Of a stretch of 64,000 nt of DNA, positions 44,655 to 58,454 are shown in pieces. The notes below the pieces were generated by a model. It saw only the letters and a list, made by a program, of their open reading frames with translations, did not search any database and had not been told where the DNA came from. Numbering within the stretch: position 1 is the stretch's first letter; every line of letters starts with the position of its first letter. The position numbers were made by a program, and so were the translations under genes. Origin of the DNA: Buddleja alternifolia (Eukaryota; Streptophyta; Magnoliopsida; Lamiales; Scrophulariaceae); NCBI GenBank assembly GCA_019426215.1, contig CM033393.1, positions 21,392,591 to 21,456,590 on the forward strand, read 5' to 3'.

Positions 44655-44705
44655 GAACAACAATTTGCTCGGCTCGGCTCGACTCAACTCGTTTACACCC
44701 CTAAT
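44655..44705. mobile_element. Possible hAT-type MITE end
   Basis: GCTCGGCTCGGCTCGACTC followed by AACTCGTTTACACCCCTAAT. In reverse complement this begins TAGGGGTGTAAACGAG, a terminus seen in plant hAT-type MITEs. No partner end was found nearby. Confidence 0.3.
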
Positions 44706-44983
44706 TGTGTTGAATGCTCACCCAAATTTCCCATTTCAATTGCTAAATTATGATTTCAATCAGGTCTACGTTTTCAGGCCCTTACCACCCTTATTCGACA
44801 TGCCTATATCTTTTTTGTAGTAAAATTGTAGTCTATTTGAAAAAAAAGATCAACAACCTGAATCCTATAGCTCAGAAGTACACACAAACATTATTGTTTA
44901 AAAGTAAGGAAGAGCAGTATGGTAGTGACTTACGTATAATTCCAATTTATTTAATCAAATTTTTTTCGACTTAAAAAAGATTT

Positions 44984-46521
44984 ATAGAAGGGAGGGGGGG
45001 GGGAGTTGAATAGAACCTGAAGTCTTTTTCGACTTAAAAAAGATTCGTATTAAAAATGTTTTGGACGCTTGAAATGTAGACGCTCGACTAAGCGTTTACT
45101 TGAAATATAGACGCTTCGGCTGAGCGTCTAATGAAGACTGTTTTATAAAGTTAACTTAGATTTTAGAATTTGAATACTACAACCAAATAGGTTTAAGCGT
45201 TCACTTCTTTAATCAGTGTTAGCACAGCGGAATGATTTTGGAGTCTTCCTTTTTGAAAGCTTTAGCGTCACAGAAAGTGTTTTAGTTGCTTAGCGTTCAC
45301 TTGAGTTTTACTTCAATAGATTTATACAAAGATGTAATAATATGAAAAATGACTGTAAAGTAAAGAACATGATATTTGTAAGGTTCCTTGGGTGGTGTAA
45401 TCCCAACTACGTCCTTCTTCTCCTTAAACACTCGGAGGAAATCCACTAAGATGGTTCTCAAAGAATCACACAGAAACTTCTACAAATTAGGGTGAGATGG
45501 ATGTTGATGACTTGAGCTCCTTGATCACACATATTTCTCCTCCAAATCACTTCTATCCCCTTGCTTCTTTCACCCAGAAATAATGCAAGTATCCAACTTT
45601 GACTTCACACAGATCACGAGGCGTGGATGAGGTTTTTCTAAACGATTTGTTTGATTTTGATAAAGTTCAAACAACTGGGAATATCTCAATAGTAGTGTAG
45701 GTTTCTCCGAAAAGAATATTTGAGATATTTGGTTGACTGTCTCGGGAATTGAAGAAAAACAAGGAGAATGTTTGCTTGAATATTCTGGCTTTTTTGAGAT
45801 TTTAAGGAATGAGACTTCAATACAACAACAATTTATCTTAGAGTGGATCGTTATATTTGGCTTGTTGTTGAAGTCCTATTTATATGCATTTTTGGAAAAA
45901 GTGTCTGTTTGACACGTGCACAGGCGGGTGTCTCTCACTTCCGCGAGTGAACCACTTTTGTCTTTTTTCTGAAAATCTGCTGCACAAAAGTTGGTGCTGC
46001 AGTCTGTGAATAGTTGACAGTCTAATAGGGTGGCTTCTCCGTACGTCTGAAAGTGCTCATCACATTTAATGCTCTTATCAGCATTTAATACATTTGAATT
46101 AAATGTCCGTTGGCACTTAATGCACTGAGAATAATTACATTAAACTCCTTCTGGACTTGGAAGTAAATTTAGGTGAAATCCATCATTGATAGACGCTTAT
46201 CCATTCTTGAATTACTTCTGTCCTATAAGATGACGCTTGATATAGCTGGTCATTAAGACGCTTGGAAAATTCATCTTCATTCATACTTCAGGCGCTTGAG
46301 TCTTCAAACTTTACCACTGATAAGCTCACTCAGAATTTATCAGACGCTAAGCCTAAGACTACTTAACCTATCAATCTAGAATAAAAACAAAACGAAGCCT
46401 ATTACAAATCTAACGCTTCAAAGCTTATTCATGATTTCTTCTAAAATCAAACTTACTTTTTGGGGTCTAACATAAATTCCTAATTGTCATCATCAAAATA
46501 TCTAACATGAAATTCCTAACA
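44984..46521 (-). repeat. Copia-B 3' LTR
   Basis: On the minus strand it begins TGTTAGGAATTTCATGTTAG at 46521 and runs to about 44984, where homology to the 5' LTR stops after CCCTCCCTTCTA. A CTTTTTCGACTTAAAAAAGA-like piece is duplicated just outside (about 44961 and 45026), suggesting a rearranged edge. Confidence 0.85.
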
Positions 46522-46536
46522 ATTTCCCCCTTTTTG
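46522..46536 (-). other. Copia-B polypurine tract
   Basis: On minus AAAAAGGGGGAAATT directly before TGTTAGG of the 3' LTR, like Copia-A. Confidence 0.88.
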
Positions 46537-47025
46537 ATGATGGCAATACTTACTCTTTTATAGTTCAAGAGTTAGACAGCCAAAATAAAAGTTAGCTTTG
46601 ATTAGATAAAGTTAGTTGATGTTAGTTATGCTTCAACGAGTTGTTTCAGCTGAAAATGCATTTTATATATATCAATGTTTACAAGCATTTTACAACTAAA
46701 CAAAAGATTACATAAGAGACAAGAATATAGATAATGCAAATCAAGAAGTCTTAACGACTTGGTCTAACTATGTATCGCTTGGGCATTTCAGCTCGAATAG
46801 CTTCAGTTATGCTATCTTCCAAAGTCATCATCACTTCATGATCTTTGTCTATTATGAGCTTATTCTCTTTCTTTTGTCTCTTCTTGAAAGCTACAAAGTG
46901 TCTGTCCCATTCAGTCGGGTCAATACCTTATACCTTAAGCAAATTCTGAAAGTTCGGTTGAAGTCAGACATCTGCCTCTCTTCAGCTAAAATTCTTGGAT
47001 CTGTCGGTTCTGGAATAGATGCTCT

Positions 47026-50000
47026 TTAAAGAGGAATGTCAAACTGTTCAAGCTGTGCTCTAGTAGGTATTGGTAGATTTGGATATAGAGCTAGTGGAGG
47101 TTCTCTTAGCGTCCTACTAGGCGCTCCAGCAGGATCACTTACTCCATAATCAGGTATCCAAGATGGGAGTCTTGACTCAGAAAGAGTAGATAATTGCTGA
47201 CGCTTCGGCGGCGGAGGAGGATCTTGAGCTCTTGAATTAGACGCTCTTTTCTTTTCTCCTTTTCTCTTCTCTTTCCCCTTATTGCCATCATCAGCCTTCA
47301 GAAAATGTTCTGTGAGTAGACTAACTTGAGAGGCAATTTGAGATAATGAAGCTGTAATATCATTAAAACGCTTGTCGAACTGTTCGTTCATTGCGAGAAG
47401 CTTAGCGTTGGTAGCATCATTCCTCTCTTGAAATTCTCTACGACATTCATCAACAGCAGCTTGAGCAGAACCTTTCATATGACCTATTTGAGCATTCATG
47501 ATTTGAGATTCAATCTTTGCTAGATCTGTCTTAATCCAGTGAAAGGATTCTTCATTTTGAGTAGCTTGATTGCTCATCCAATGGAACCGCTTGACCCACA
47601 TCCGATGGAACCGCTTGAGGAGCCAGTCGCTTGAATCTGGATGTATGCTTGAGTGAGTCAAGGGGAGCTTGATATGCAAGATCAAAAATTGTACCTCGTA
47701 CATCAGTTTGAGGATCCTCAGTAGTATCAACAGCAACAGAATCAACGAGTTCAGGAGCATCAGGAATAGCTTTTGGTGGAGACGCTTGAACTGGTTCTTC
47801 AGCAGATGCTGGAAGACTTGCAACTTCTGAAGTGGACACTGGTACGGATTCTTCAACCAACTTAGCAGGCACTTCTTCAATCACTGTCTCTTCTTGATGA
47901 AAGTCGTCAAATTGGAAGTTCCAAGAGGCGAGAGTAGCATAAGAATCTGAAGCAGTTTCCAGAAGTTCAGTCAGCCTGGAACGAGAGATGCAGGTCCCTT
48001 GAATGAATGTACGGAGGGGACTATCTATGGCCCTGATGTACATTGGACCAATGATATCCAGCACATGATTTGGAAAGATTTTGGACGACGCTTGGCCAAT
48101 AGAGAAGATCGGATCTGGGCAGTAATTCCTAGATAATCCAATCAACTTGTCTGTTGGAAGACTTTGAAGACGTTGAGATTCAGGAACATACGAATTATAA
48201 TACTCTTCCAGATAAGGATATATAGCCTGAGCCAGTCCCTGATTTATTTCCAACAAAGAGAGGACAAACTCATAATGACTGAGTACCTTTTGGCGAATCG
48301 ATGGGAGCAAGGGATATCCTCGAAAGGGATAGATTATTGAACCGTTCCAATTTCTGAGATTGGCAGTGAAGATTTTGTCGAAAAGAGAGACGGGAGTCAA
48401 AATCTTCACCATCATATTGAAGTTATCATCGCAGTGGCTTGGAGCAAAATTCAAGCTAGATATTGAAGTACTGCCACTGGTTGATGTATGAGCGTTGAAG
48501 TGAAGAGGAGTAATGGACAGTCTGTGAAGCTCCTGACGCAAACACTGCTCAATTTGATGTCGAATTAGTGGGAGCTTGAGAACAGGTCCAACTCTCAGTT
48601 GAAGCTTCTTAAGGCAATACTTGGCAAACTGACGCTTCTTGTCATGCATGCCTATGCCAAATAAGTGAGGAGCTTGAACTAACTCCGGGAAAGTGTATCT
48701 ATGACCAGCATACGCTTCAGCCCAATTTACCTCGGCCATACAGTAATCTGTCCCAGCGTTAATCATAGCTTTAATGCCTTCATGATGAATATCTCTGATA
48801 GATTCAAAGCGATATTTATCAGTTTGATAGTTAGCATTCCAGACGCTATCAAAATATGCATCAGCTTCAGTCTGGATCACATCTGTGAGAGATGCTAGAC
48901 GCTCACCGGTGTGAATTCCTTTATTCTTCCCCAGTAGAAGTGGATTGGCAGAATTCAAGTTCTCTTCACTATTTGCTATGAGAGGAAAGTGTGTGTAGCC
49001 TTCTCTGTTCAAAACAGCTTCAGATGGATTGAGAAAGGTTGGGTGAAAAGGATCATACACTTTGATGTTGTAGTCCCTTAGAGAAAAACCGGTTGACTTG
49101 CTGTGCCCACAGTCTAGATAGTAAGCCAGATCCACATCACACTTAGGAGTTCTGCCTCCTTGTCTGTCTTGTTGAAGAATAAGGGAAGATGGTATCTGAT
49201 CAGGAGTTTTACCGAGTTGAACTGCCAGATAGTATTTCTCCTCAATTTCTGTCAGCTCACTGTTGAACACTATATCCCGAATCTGATTGTCGATGTCAAT
49301 TAGCGAGGCTACCTCATTCTCAGCATTAATGTATCTTTCTTCATTATATCCTGTTGGAATGAAGTCTTCTTCGAGTGCTGGGGGCATAAAATTGATTGAA
49401 TGATCAATCGTCTTCAGTGGGTCTAGCTTGAAGAAATGCCTTGGCTTTGTACTGTGTTTAGCAACGCTCTGACTTTCTGAGCGTGCCTTTGTTATAGCCG
49501 GAACACTGGTTGACGCTTGAACCTCTTTGGGAGCAGGTTCCTCTACTTCAAGTGTAGCAGCTTCTGCGGCAACATCTTTGGCAATGGCCACAATATTTGT
49601 CATCACAACATCCAGGTGGACGTCTGTTGATGCTTCAGCAGCAGCTGGAACTAGAGCTGTAACATAAGAACTATCCTCTGTAAGAGCAGGATCTTCTACA
49701 GAGGTAGGAAAGGAAATGTTATGGGAAGAAATAAACTTACCCTGAGAACTTGTCTTAACAGCAACTTGAGCGCTTGGCTCAACGGCAACTTGAGCGCTTG
49801 ACTCAACAGAAACTTGAGCGCTTGGCTCAACAGTCTCAGGCTCTTCAGGAATAGGAGCAGCTCGACGCTTGCTTGTCCTGGAACGCTTGAAAATTTTCTT
49901 CACGTTGACTCTTTCAACGAGCTTTAGCGTTTGAGCGGGGGGAGCGGAAGATGGTTCCTCAAAGTCTATTTGTTTAATAATCCCTTCCAGCTTCCTACGC

Positions 50001-50957
50001 CTGATGAGAGGAATCTTGTCCTCTACATGCTCATCAGTGTCCTCATCATCCTTTTGAGGAGAAGGAACGAATTGAGCCTTGGGCTTTCTGGGAGCCCTCT
50101 TCTTTGTAGCAGTCGGACACTTCACGGCTTCTTCTGGAACTGGACGCTCAGCTTCTTCATTTGACGCTTTGCGTACTTCCAGACACTCAGACAGTGGTCT
50201 AGCAGCACCATTAACTTTGGGAGGATTGAACAGATTGTTCAGAATTCTTCTTCCCGGCATCTTGGTCTTGTTCAGCGATTGACCAGATGAGTAGACACAC
50301 TCTGATTAATACAATAGGTCGCTCAAAATAAGCCCATAAGGTTTGTTTGAGGCGCTTAAACAGTCTCTAAACCTTCCAAATACATACTCACTCCAGTTTA
50401 TCTTGAGGTTGAGGAGTATTGCCGTCATCATCTGAAATTGAACTGGGTTTACTTTATCAAAGGTACCCACTCGACATTCTATGATTTTGCTGCAGAAATC
50501 AGCCATTAGTCGGTACTTGGACACTAAATCTTTCTTTTCAAAGTGTTGTTTGTATGGCGTCATATACACTCATAGTCATCCATGCGTTCTTGATTTGTTC
50601 TAAAGTTACACTGTCCAATGCCTCACCCTTATTTGGAAGATTGAAGTTCTTGGCAATGGAAACAGCAGACAAAACAAATTCCTTTGGTGGCTCCTTCTTG
50701 GATAGCGGAATGAGACAAGAGATAGACATCTTGTCTGCAGAGAGTTTAGCAGTTTTCCAGAAGATGTCGACTTCCGTTGGAAACAAATAGGAATACTTAG
50801 TCAAGAATGTTTTGAGCCCAGCCTTGGTTACCATGTCCATCATATCAGTTAGATTGATCTGAGGTTGCTCATAAAGAAATTTCCAATCGACAAAAAGGCC
50901 TTCAGTAACCTTGATGATAGGCTCGGCCGAAGTAGAAACAGATTTCTTTGGTGCCAT
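47026..50957 (-). pseudogene. Copia-B third ORF in env-like position, disrupted
   Basis: Starts at 50957 with MAPKKSVSTSAEP, parallel to MAPKASKSSKTAT in Copia-A. The N-terminal globular part (LFVDWKFLYEQP..) changes frame near 50540-50569. A stop lies between 50306 and 50260, then 902 codons are open (50260-47552), followed by a frameshift near 47600-47880 into a Lys/Pro-rich tail. At 49697-49741 a 45-nt GT..AG segment (TCTCAG-G|GTAAGT to CTCTGTAG) sits in the acidic/Pro-rich middle, in the same phase as the Copia-A introns. It can be read through because 45 is a multiple of three. No signal peptide or transmembrane stretch is apparent. Function unknown. Confidence 0.78.
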
Positions 50958-51787
50958 TTTTAGTAAAAGAGATGAACTAAGATTTTCTTTTGCTTTGAGA
51001 GAGAGAGAGTAAAATTTGTAGAGTAATTGTGCAGAGAGTAAAGTAAATAATTTTCTGCAAAAGAAATTGTGTTTTAAATGACATAGAAGGAAAATTTTGA
51101 AACTTGTGTTCTCTCATCACACTAAGATGTAGACACGTGTAAAGTGGCTTAATCTCAGCCATGAATAGTATTAACTGCGGACACGAGTTTTGTGTAAGAG
51201 AGAGAAGTTACATCTGGTAACTCCCATATATAATGATTTGACATCCGAGAGTTAAAATTTGAAAAACGTTGGGATTCTCAAAGTGTAGTACACGCGCCTA
51301 ATGGTACACTGACACGTACATAGACACGTGTTATTTCTGAACCGCCATTTTGAAAAGTTATGATTACCCGCCAGTTTGATGTGATGGAAGTGTGTAGATA
51401 GAGTACAACATAGACTGTTGAGTCTATCCACTACTTCAAGAAGCTTGTAAAATTTATGCTTGAGTTTTATGAACGATTTTATATTAAGTGTTGAATGGAA
51501 TTGGTTCAACGCTTAACAGATACCACTCGTTGTTAAATTTATATTGATTCTTGAAATCAAGATCCTTTTATATTTTAGCGTCAACATATTGTGCATAAAT
51601 AATTATGAGCATTGATGATCATGCATATGAAAGTTTTTGATCATTGACGCTTGGAATATGTTTCAAGTACAATTTTAAGGTTCCCCTTAAATTTGATAAC
51701 TTGTAACAATTTTTCAAAAATCTTTTGTACATAAATAAAGTGGATTCCCCCTAAATTATATGTCTAATAAAATATGATGCATAATGA

Positions 51788-54700
51788 TTAAGCGTTTAAT
51801 TTGATCATACCTAATTCACTTCTCAAAGTAAGAAATCGTTGTTTGTTGAGCGCTTTGGTGAAGATATCTGCCAATTGTTTGTCAATTCCAATAAAATGCA
51901 TGGAGATATCTTTCTTTTGAACATGGTCACGAAGAAAATGGTATCTAATGTCAATATGTTTGGTTCTGGAGTGAAGAACAGGGTTTTGAGTCATGGCTAG
52001 AGCGCTTTGGTTATCACAATGAATGGGGGTTGGACCTAGGATTACACCATAATCTCTAAGCTGTTGCCTCATCCATAACACTTGTGCACAACAACTTCCT
52101 GCAGCTACATACTCAACTTCCGCTGTGGAGGTAGCTATTGATTGTTGTTTCTTACTATGCCATGAAACTAACCTATCACCTAGAAATTGACATGTACCAC
52201 TAGTGCTCTTACGATCTATTTTGCAACCTGCAAAATCTGCATCTAAGTAACCAATTAGTTCAAAAGGAGAGTCCCTAGGATACCATAAGCCCACATTTTG
52301 TGTGTCTTTTAGGTATTTAAGGATCTTCTTGGCAGCAATTAAGTGTGACTCTTTAGGATCGGCTTGAAACCGTGCACACATGCATACCTAAAACATAACA
52401 TCAGGTCTACTAGCAGTAAGATAAAGAAGTGATCCAATGATACCTCTATAGTTAGTGATATCAACTTTCTTTCCACTTTCATCTTTATCTAACTTAAGCG
52501 TTTGGCTCATTGGAATTTTTTAATATGATGCATTTTCCATACCAAATTTCTTAATCATATCTCTTGTATATTTAGTTTGATTAATAAATATGCCATTAAG
52601 GAGTTGTTTAACTTGTAATCCTAAGAAAAAAGTTAATTCACCCATCATTCTCATTTCAAATTGTTCTTGCATCATTTTCGAAAAATTTCTCACACAAACG
52701 TTTGTTAGTAGAACCAAATATAATATCATCAACATAAATTTGGACTAAGAGAGTATTTTCGTCATTGGTAATCTTAAATAACGTTGTATCAACGCTGCCC
52801 TTTGAAAAGCCTTTACCAATAAGGAAAACAGAGAGAGTGGCATACCATGCTCAGGGTGCTTGCTTAAACCCATAAAGCACTTTATCTAGCTTGTAAACCA
52901 TACCCTTACCATGGTTGTTGATGAATCCCAGTGGTTGCTCCACATATACTTTTTCTTGGAGTTTACCATTCAGGAAGGTACTCTTCACGTACATTTGATA
53001 CACAGTAAACTTGTTGAACGCTGCATATGCTAGAAACATACGAATTGCTTCAAGACGGGCGACAGGAGCATATGTCTCATCAAAATCAATTCCCTCTTCT
53101 TGGCAATAACCTTGAGCAACAAGTCTGGCCTTATTCATTATCACAATGCTATTCTCGTCCATCTTATTTCTATATACCCATTTAGTTCCAATAACTCCTT
53201 GGTGAATTGGTCTTGGTACTAGTGTCCAAACCTTACTACGCTCAAACTGATTAAGCTCTTCTTGCATAGCTTCAATCCAACTTGGATCGCTTAGCGCTTC
53301 ATCCACTTTCTTAGGCTCCATTTGAGATACAAAGCTTGCGAACATAGCCTCATTAAATGTAGCGGCTCTAGTCCTAACAGGTGCTTCAATATCTCCAATA
53401 ATCTGCTCAGGTGGATGATCACGCAGCCATAGTCTATCTGGTTGGAATGGGTTAAGAGGTTGAACAGGCCTTTGGCGATCAGACGCTTGACTTCCCTCTT
53501 GCGTAGGCGCTTCAAGTTCACTGATTCTTGTTTTCTCTTGATGATCACTCTCTTCATGATCATCAACAGATCTTGCATTGTTATCCGAAATATCCTCACG
53601 AGTAATCTTAGGAGGTGGCACTGAGATCTCATCATCGTCGTCACTATCATCATCAATTATAATCTTAGACGCTTGATGACATAGATCTTCAACTCCTACA
53701 TCATTCACATTAACCTTACTCGGTTCTTGGTTAGCATCATCAAAAACAACATGAATAGATTCTTCAACCTTTGATCTGATCTTGTTTAAGATGCGAAAAT
53801 TCTTTCCATTCTTGGTGTAGCCTAGAGAGATTCCCTCATCCGCTTTAGGATCAAATGTCTTTAGGCTTTGGGATTCATTGTTATGAATAAAATATTTAGA
53901 ACCAAAGACATGAAAGTATGAAACATTTGGCTTACGTCCCTTCCACAGTTCATATGGAGTTTTCCCATGTTGTTTGTTGATCATGCAACGGTTTTGAGTG
54001 TAACAGGCAGTGTTGATCGCTTCAGCCAAAAACCTAGGAGCAAGCTTAGACTCTGTTAACATTGTCCTAGCAGCTTCCTTGAGCGTTCTATTCTGGCACT
54101 CAGCAACACCATTCTGTTGGGGAGTTCTGGGAGCTGAATACTAATGATGTATTCCATTCTCTGCACAAAACTTCTCAACAACTTTGTTAGTAAAATCAGT
54201 ACTGTGATCGCTTCTTATTCTCGCAACCTTAAGATTTTTCAATGTTTGAAGTTGCCGAATAAGCGTTGTTAACTTGTCACATGTTTCATCTTTGGATGAA
54301 AGAAATTCCACCCTAGTAAATCGAGAGAAATCATCCACTATCACCAAAGTATACTTTTTAACGCTCACACTAATCGTTTGAATGGGTCCAAACAAATCCA
54401 TATGAAGTAGTTCAAGTATTCTAGAGGTAGATAGATGAGGTTTTCTCTTAAGGATGATTTGACTTGTTTGCCCATTAGACAAGCGTCACAAAGGCGATCC
54501 TTATGAAATATCCTTTTGGTAATCCCTCTACAAGATTCAGATTTATAAGCTGAGAGATTGTCTTAAAGTTGAGGTGATTCATTTTTCTATGCCATAACCA
54601 ACCCGTTTTAGATTCATTTTTAGCAACAAAATATGTTGGGTTGTTATCAAGTGTTGAACCCCAATCTACCAAATATACATTGTTTGTTCTTTTACCTTCA

Positions 54701-54990
54701 ATTTAGTAGACTTAGTCTTAGCGTCATTTATATAGCAACAGTCACTTGAGAACATAACTTCAAAGCCTTTATCACAAAATTAACTTATGCTTAATAAATT
54801 GTGCTTAAATGTGCTTTAGACCCTCAACATAATAAACATCACTTATCATGATGTTCCCCCTATGCACAGTATCTATACCTTTGGTTTTACCTTTGGAGTT
54901 GTCACCAAATACAACCTGAGGACCATTGACAGCTCAATCATTAATCAGAAGATCTTTGGAACCAGTCATGTGCCTTGACGATCCACTATC
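51788..54990 (-). pseudogene. pol: Copia-B pol (protease-integrase-RT-RNase H), disrupted
   Basis: Minus-strand pieces in copia order. Protease remnant is near 54960-54990; GAG-pre-integrase (WLWHRKMNHLNFKTISQL) is at 54475-54672. Integrase core is at 54141-54482 (MDLFGPI, VIVDDFSRF) and integrase end with linker and RT start at 52851-54062 ([20 protein letters not shown]). The RT YVDD region at about 52700-52760 is frame-shifted, and RT continues at 52520-52735. RNase H is at 51788-52381 (GYLDADFAGCKIDRKSTSG, STAEVEYVAAGSCC, ending near MIKLNA). Several stops and frameshifts separate them; inactive. Confidence 0.92.
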
Positions 54991-55034
54991 GAAGTACCAA
55001 AAAGATGTATCAGCTTTAGCTCTAGGTACCTGCA

Positions 55035-57210
55035 ATCAAAAAGGAAGTTCTATTTCTGTTTAGGTACCCATTGTTTGCCTAGTCTTCATTGTAGGAACAC
55101 TGGCCTTCTTAGGTTTCACATTGTGTTGTGTGTGCTTTTTGGGTGTATAGTAACATCCTCGATTATTATAGTAATCATAATCATAGTCATAGTCATAATC
55201 ATCATGGTAGCGATAATATGATCAAGACCATTGTGGATATTGACGTTGGTATTTCCTTGGCGCTGGCTTAGGGTACACTTTTGATGCTGGACGCTTAGCG
55301 CTTGATTCACAGTGGGCAGGTTTATCCTTAGCCTTTTGAGCGTTTGAACGAACCCGCCTTTGTGAATCATTTGCTTTCGTCTTTCCTTTGCCTGAGTCAA
55401 CTTTGGCTTTCTCATTTGGCCTCGTACCATTGTCGTTTGGTTCATTTAGCGTTTGTCTTTGTGAACCTTCTTTAACAAAGAAAATACCCTTTCCTTTGTT
55501 GTTTGCCGTAACTTTAGATTTGTTTGGTTGTTTACCGAATTTATTGCATCCTATACCGGTCTTTTCACCAAATAATCTTGTTACCTCAGTCACATTGTCT
55601 AGCTTTCTTGATGCTTTAGAAAATGATGAGATGAGATATTCTGATTTAGCAAGTCTAGCAATTAGCTCAACTTCTGTCTTGACTATCATATCAAGATCAC
55701 TTTTCAACTGGATTATTTCACTTTCAAGCGATTAGTTTTTCTCAATGCACTGTTGCTGAATTTGCAACTCTGCTTTGAGCGTCACTTTATCACTTTTGAG
55801 CGATGAAATAATAGCGAGGTCATTTTGATATATTTTGGCGGCATCTAGACAATCATTATAATATTCTTTGACTTTGTCAAGCAAGTCTTCATAAGAAAGA
55901 GGAAGAGATAATTCAGTGTTTACCTTAGGAGACGCTTCATCATCTCTGGACATGAGACAAATAAGCGCTGAGTCATCAACTGGCTCATCATCATCACTAC
56001 TTTCTTCTGAAGACTCTAGGTCTTCAAGTGCGAATGCTTGTTCTGACTCAGCTAACAAACCTTGCTGATGAAGGTTGCTCCTGAATTGGTTTCTATCCAA
56101 GTAATCCTGCCTTGAAGGCTTAGATACGTTTGGATAAGGGCAATTTACCTGGTAGTGCCCTGGTTTCCTGCAATTATAACAAAGATTAGTTTCCATCTTT
56201 TGTTCATTTGTTAACCTTGCAGTGTGTGGTTTTGAGATCATTGGCGCTGAGAGATTTTGAGCAGACGCTTGGTACTGAACAGGCGCTTGGGATGTAGGAA
56301 CAGAATACTGCGGCGCTTGAAATTGTTGATATATTGGAGCAGGCGCTTGATATGAACTGTGTCCTTGATGCTTAGGACTATTTCCTTTCTTTTCATATCT
56401 CAAGAACTTTCTGAATCTATTTAGAAGTGCTAGTTCCTCATCCTCACTGATATTTGAACCTTTTCCCTTATTACCCGATTTACCCTTGATTGATGCTACG
56501 AGCGCTCCAGATTCAATTACCGGACTACTCACAACATCACTGGCTAAGTTTAACTCAAACTCAAATGACTTGAGTTCTGAAAAGGCGTCTTCTGGACTTA
56601 AAAGATCCAACATATTAGATTCTCTCATTGCGGTTGTCTTCATAAAAAATCTACTAGGTAGACTTCTGAAAATCTTAACCACCATTTCTCTGTTTTGCAA
56701 ATCCATTCCCAATGATGTAAGTTCCGTAACAAGAGCTGTGAATCTTATGTCCAATTGCTCAAGGGTCTCATTAGGTAACATCTTAAAGTTGTTGAATTTT
56801 TCTTTAGCAATGGAGAGCTTATTTTCCTTGATTTGAGCTGATCCACCACAAATTATGGCCAACTTATCCCAGATTTCTTTAGTGGTATTACATGATTTAA
56901 CTTTGTTGAATAAATTATCGTTGTCACCAATAGCTGTATACATAGCATTTCGACCAACATTGTCCAGATTTGCTCTTCGACCCTCATTAGTGGACCACTC
57001 TTGTTTAGGCTTCTCAACATAGCCATCTGGAGTTTCTTCTGTGGCTCTGGGTGCTCTGGTAATAACCTTCAGAATTTGTATTGGTCCATCTGAAATAATA
57101 TCGCACATTTCGTCATCACATGAACATAGATATGTAAAAGCTTTGACCTTCCAATAGTCATAGTTTGACTCGGTCAACTTAGGAACTTTAGAAAATGCCA
57201 TGAAAGACAA
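55035..57210 (-). pseudogene. gag: Copia-B gag, disrupted
   Basis: Starts at 57210 (MSFMAFSKVPKLTESNYDYW) after the PBS. It has the copia gag N-domain, a UBN2 region (KEIWDKLAII, LPSRFFMK), one CCHC zinc knuckle CYNCRKPGHYQVNC and an acidic stretch. A TAA at 55732-55734 replaces a sense codon; the same frame continues 55707-55222 and then shifts before the Tyr/Asp-rich tail. The gag-pol junction near 55026-55068 has a GTACCTA..GCAG|GTACCTA segment equivalent to Copia-A. Confidence 0.9.
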
Positions 57211-57287
57211 ATTAAAAGCAACTAAATTTTGAAAAGAGATCTAAACAAGCTGTTAAGCTTGGAAATTTTTAAACTTCAACTTTAACC

Positions 57288-57299
57288 GCTCTGATACCA
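57288..57299 (-). other. Copia-B primer-binding site
   Basis: On minus TGGTATCAGAGC, initiator Met tRNA type, two bases after the 5' LTR end. Confidence 0.92.
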
Positions 57300-57301
57300 C
57301 T

Positions 57302-58058
57302 TGTTGGTCCCAAGTGGCATACGAAAGGGTCTAGAAGGGAGGGGGGTTGAATAGACCCTGAAGTCTTTTTCGACTTCAAAAAGATTTGTATTAAAAATGT
57401 TTTGGACGCTTGAAATGTAGACGCTCGACTAAGCGTTTACTTGAAATATAGACGCTTAAGCTGAGCGTCTAATGAAGACTGTTTTATAAAGTTAACTTAA
57501 GATTTTAGAATTTGAATACTACAACCAAATAGGTTAAGTGTTCACTTCTTTAATCAGTGTTAGCAAAGCGGAATGATTTTGGAGTCTTCCTTTTTGAAAG
57601 CTTTAGCGTCACAGAAAGTGTTTTAGTTGCTTAGCGTTCACTTGAGTTTTACTTAACAGATTTATACAAAGATGTAATAATATGAAAAATGACTGTAAAG
57701 TAAAGAACACAAGATTTGTAAGCTTCGTTGGGTGGTGTAATCTCAACTACGTACTTCTTCTCCTTGAACACTCGGATGAAATCCACTAAGATGGTTCTCA
57801 AAGAATCACACAGAAACTTCTACAAATTAGGGAGAGATGGATGTTGATGACTTGAGCTCCTTGATCACATAGATTTCCACTCCAAATCACTTCTATCCCC
57901 CTTGCTTCTTTCACCCAGAAATAATGCCAAGTATCCAACTTCGACTTCACACAGATCGCGAGGCTTGGATGAGGTTTTTCTAAACAATTTGTTTGATTTT
58001 GATAAAGTTCAAACAATTGGGAATATCTCAATAGTAGTGTAGGTTTCTCCGAAAAGAA
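57302..58058 (-). repeat. Copia-B 5' LTR, truncated
   Basis: Aligns with the PBS-proximal half of the 3' LTR, from TGTTGGTCCCAAGTGG (plus strand) to GTTTCTCCGAAAAGAA at about 58058, where homology stops abruptly. The missing part would contain U3. Confidence 0.88.
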
Positions 58059-58440
58059 ATAGAAATATAAACTAACATCTAACTATCAAGAAGCTTATAA
58101 GTTTAGGAATTTTTAGAAATCACCGGTAGCGGCAGCGGCGGCGAGCTATGTACTTCAGGAAGGAGGTGAAATTTCGCACAGCTGAGCGTGAGGCTATGAA
58201 CAGAGATGTGAAACCGAGTCTTATTCAGTCATGGTCTGTTGGAATTTCAGAGGAAATAGAGTACACATTTTTTATATGAGTCATAATCAGTTAGAATAGT
58301 AGTGAAAAGTATTCTATGACTCTACGTTTATTAGGATATCTTCAAACTCTAGATAGTGTTCTATTTGGGGTGTCTCTCTTAGTCCCACTGACGTCTTTTT
58401 TCCTTTTTTTTTTTTTGAACAAATAATTATAATGAAGTAA
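58059..58440. other. CACTA stretch beyond Copia-B, no gene seen
   Basis: Contains a GC-rich patch (GGCAGCGGCGGCGAGC near 58130) that could belong to a CACTA leader exon; otherwise unremarkable. Confidence 0.4.
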
Positions 58441-58454
58441 TTTCTAATTAATAT

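Larger units (their letters stand above)
44984..58058 (-). mobile_element. Copia-B: older minus-strand relative of Copia-A inside the CACTA
   Basis: It has the same layout as Copia-A (5' LTR, PBS, gag, pol, third ORF, polypurine tract, 3' LTR) on the minus strand. Both outer LTR edges are truncated: the 3' LTR lacks the last ~30 bp, and the 5' LTR lacks roughly its first 800 bp. No target duplication can therefore be read. Proteins are clearly homologous to Copia-A but diverged, and gag, pol and the third ORF are broken. Confidence 0.92.
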
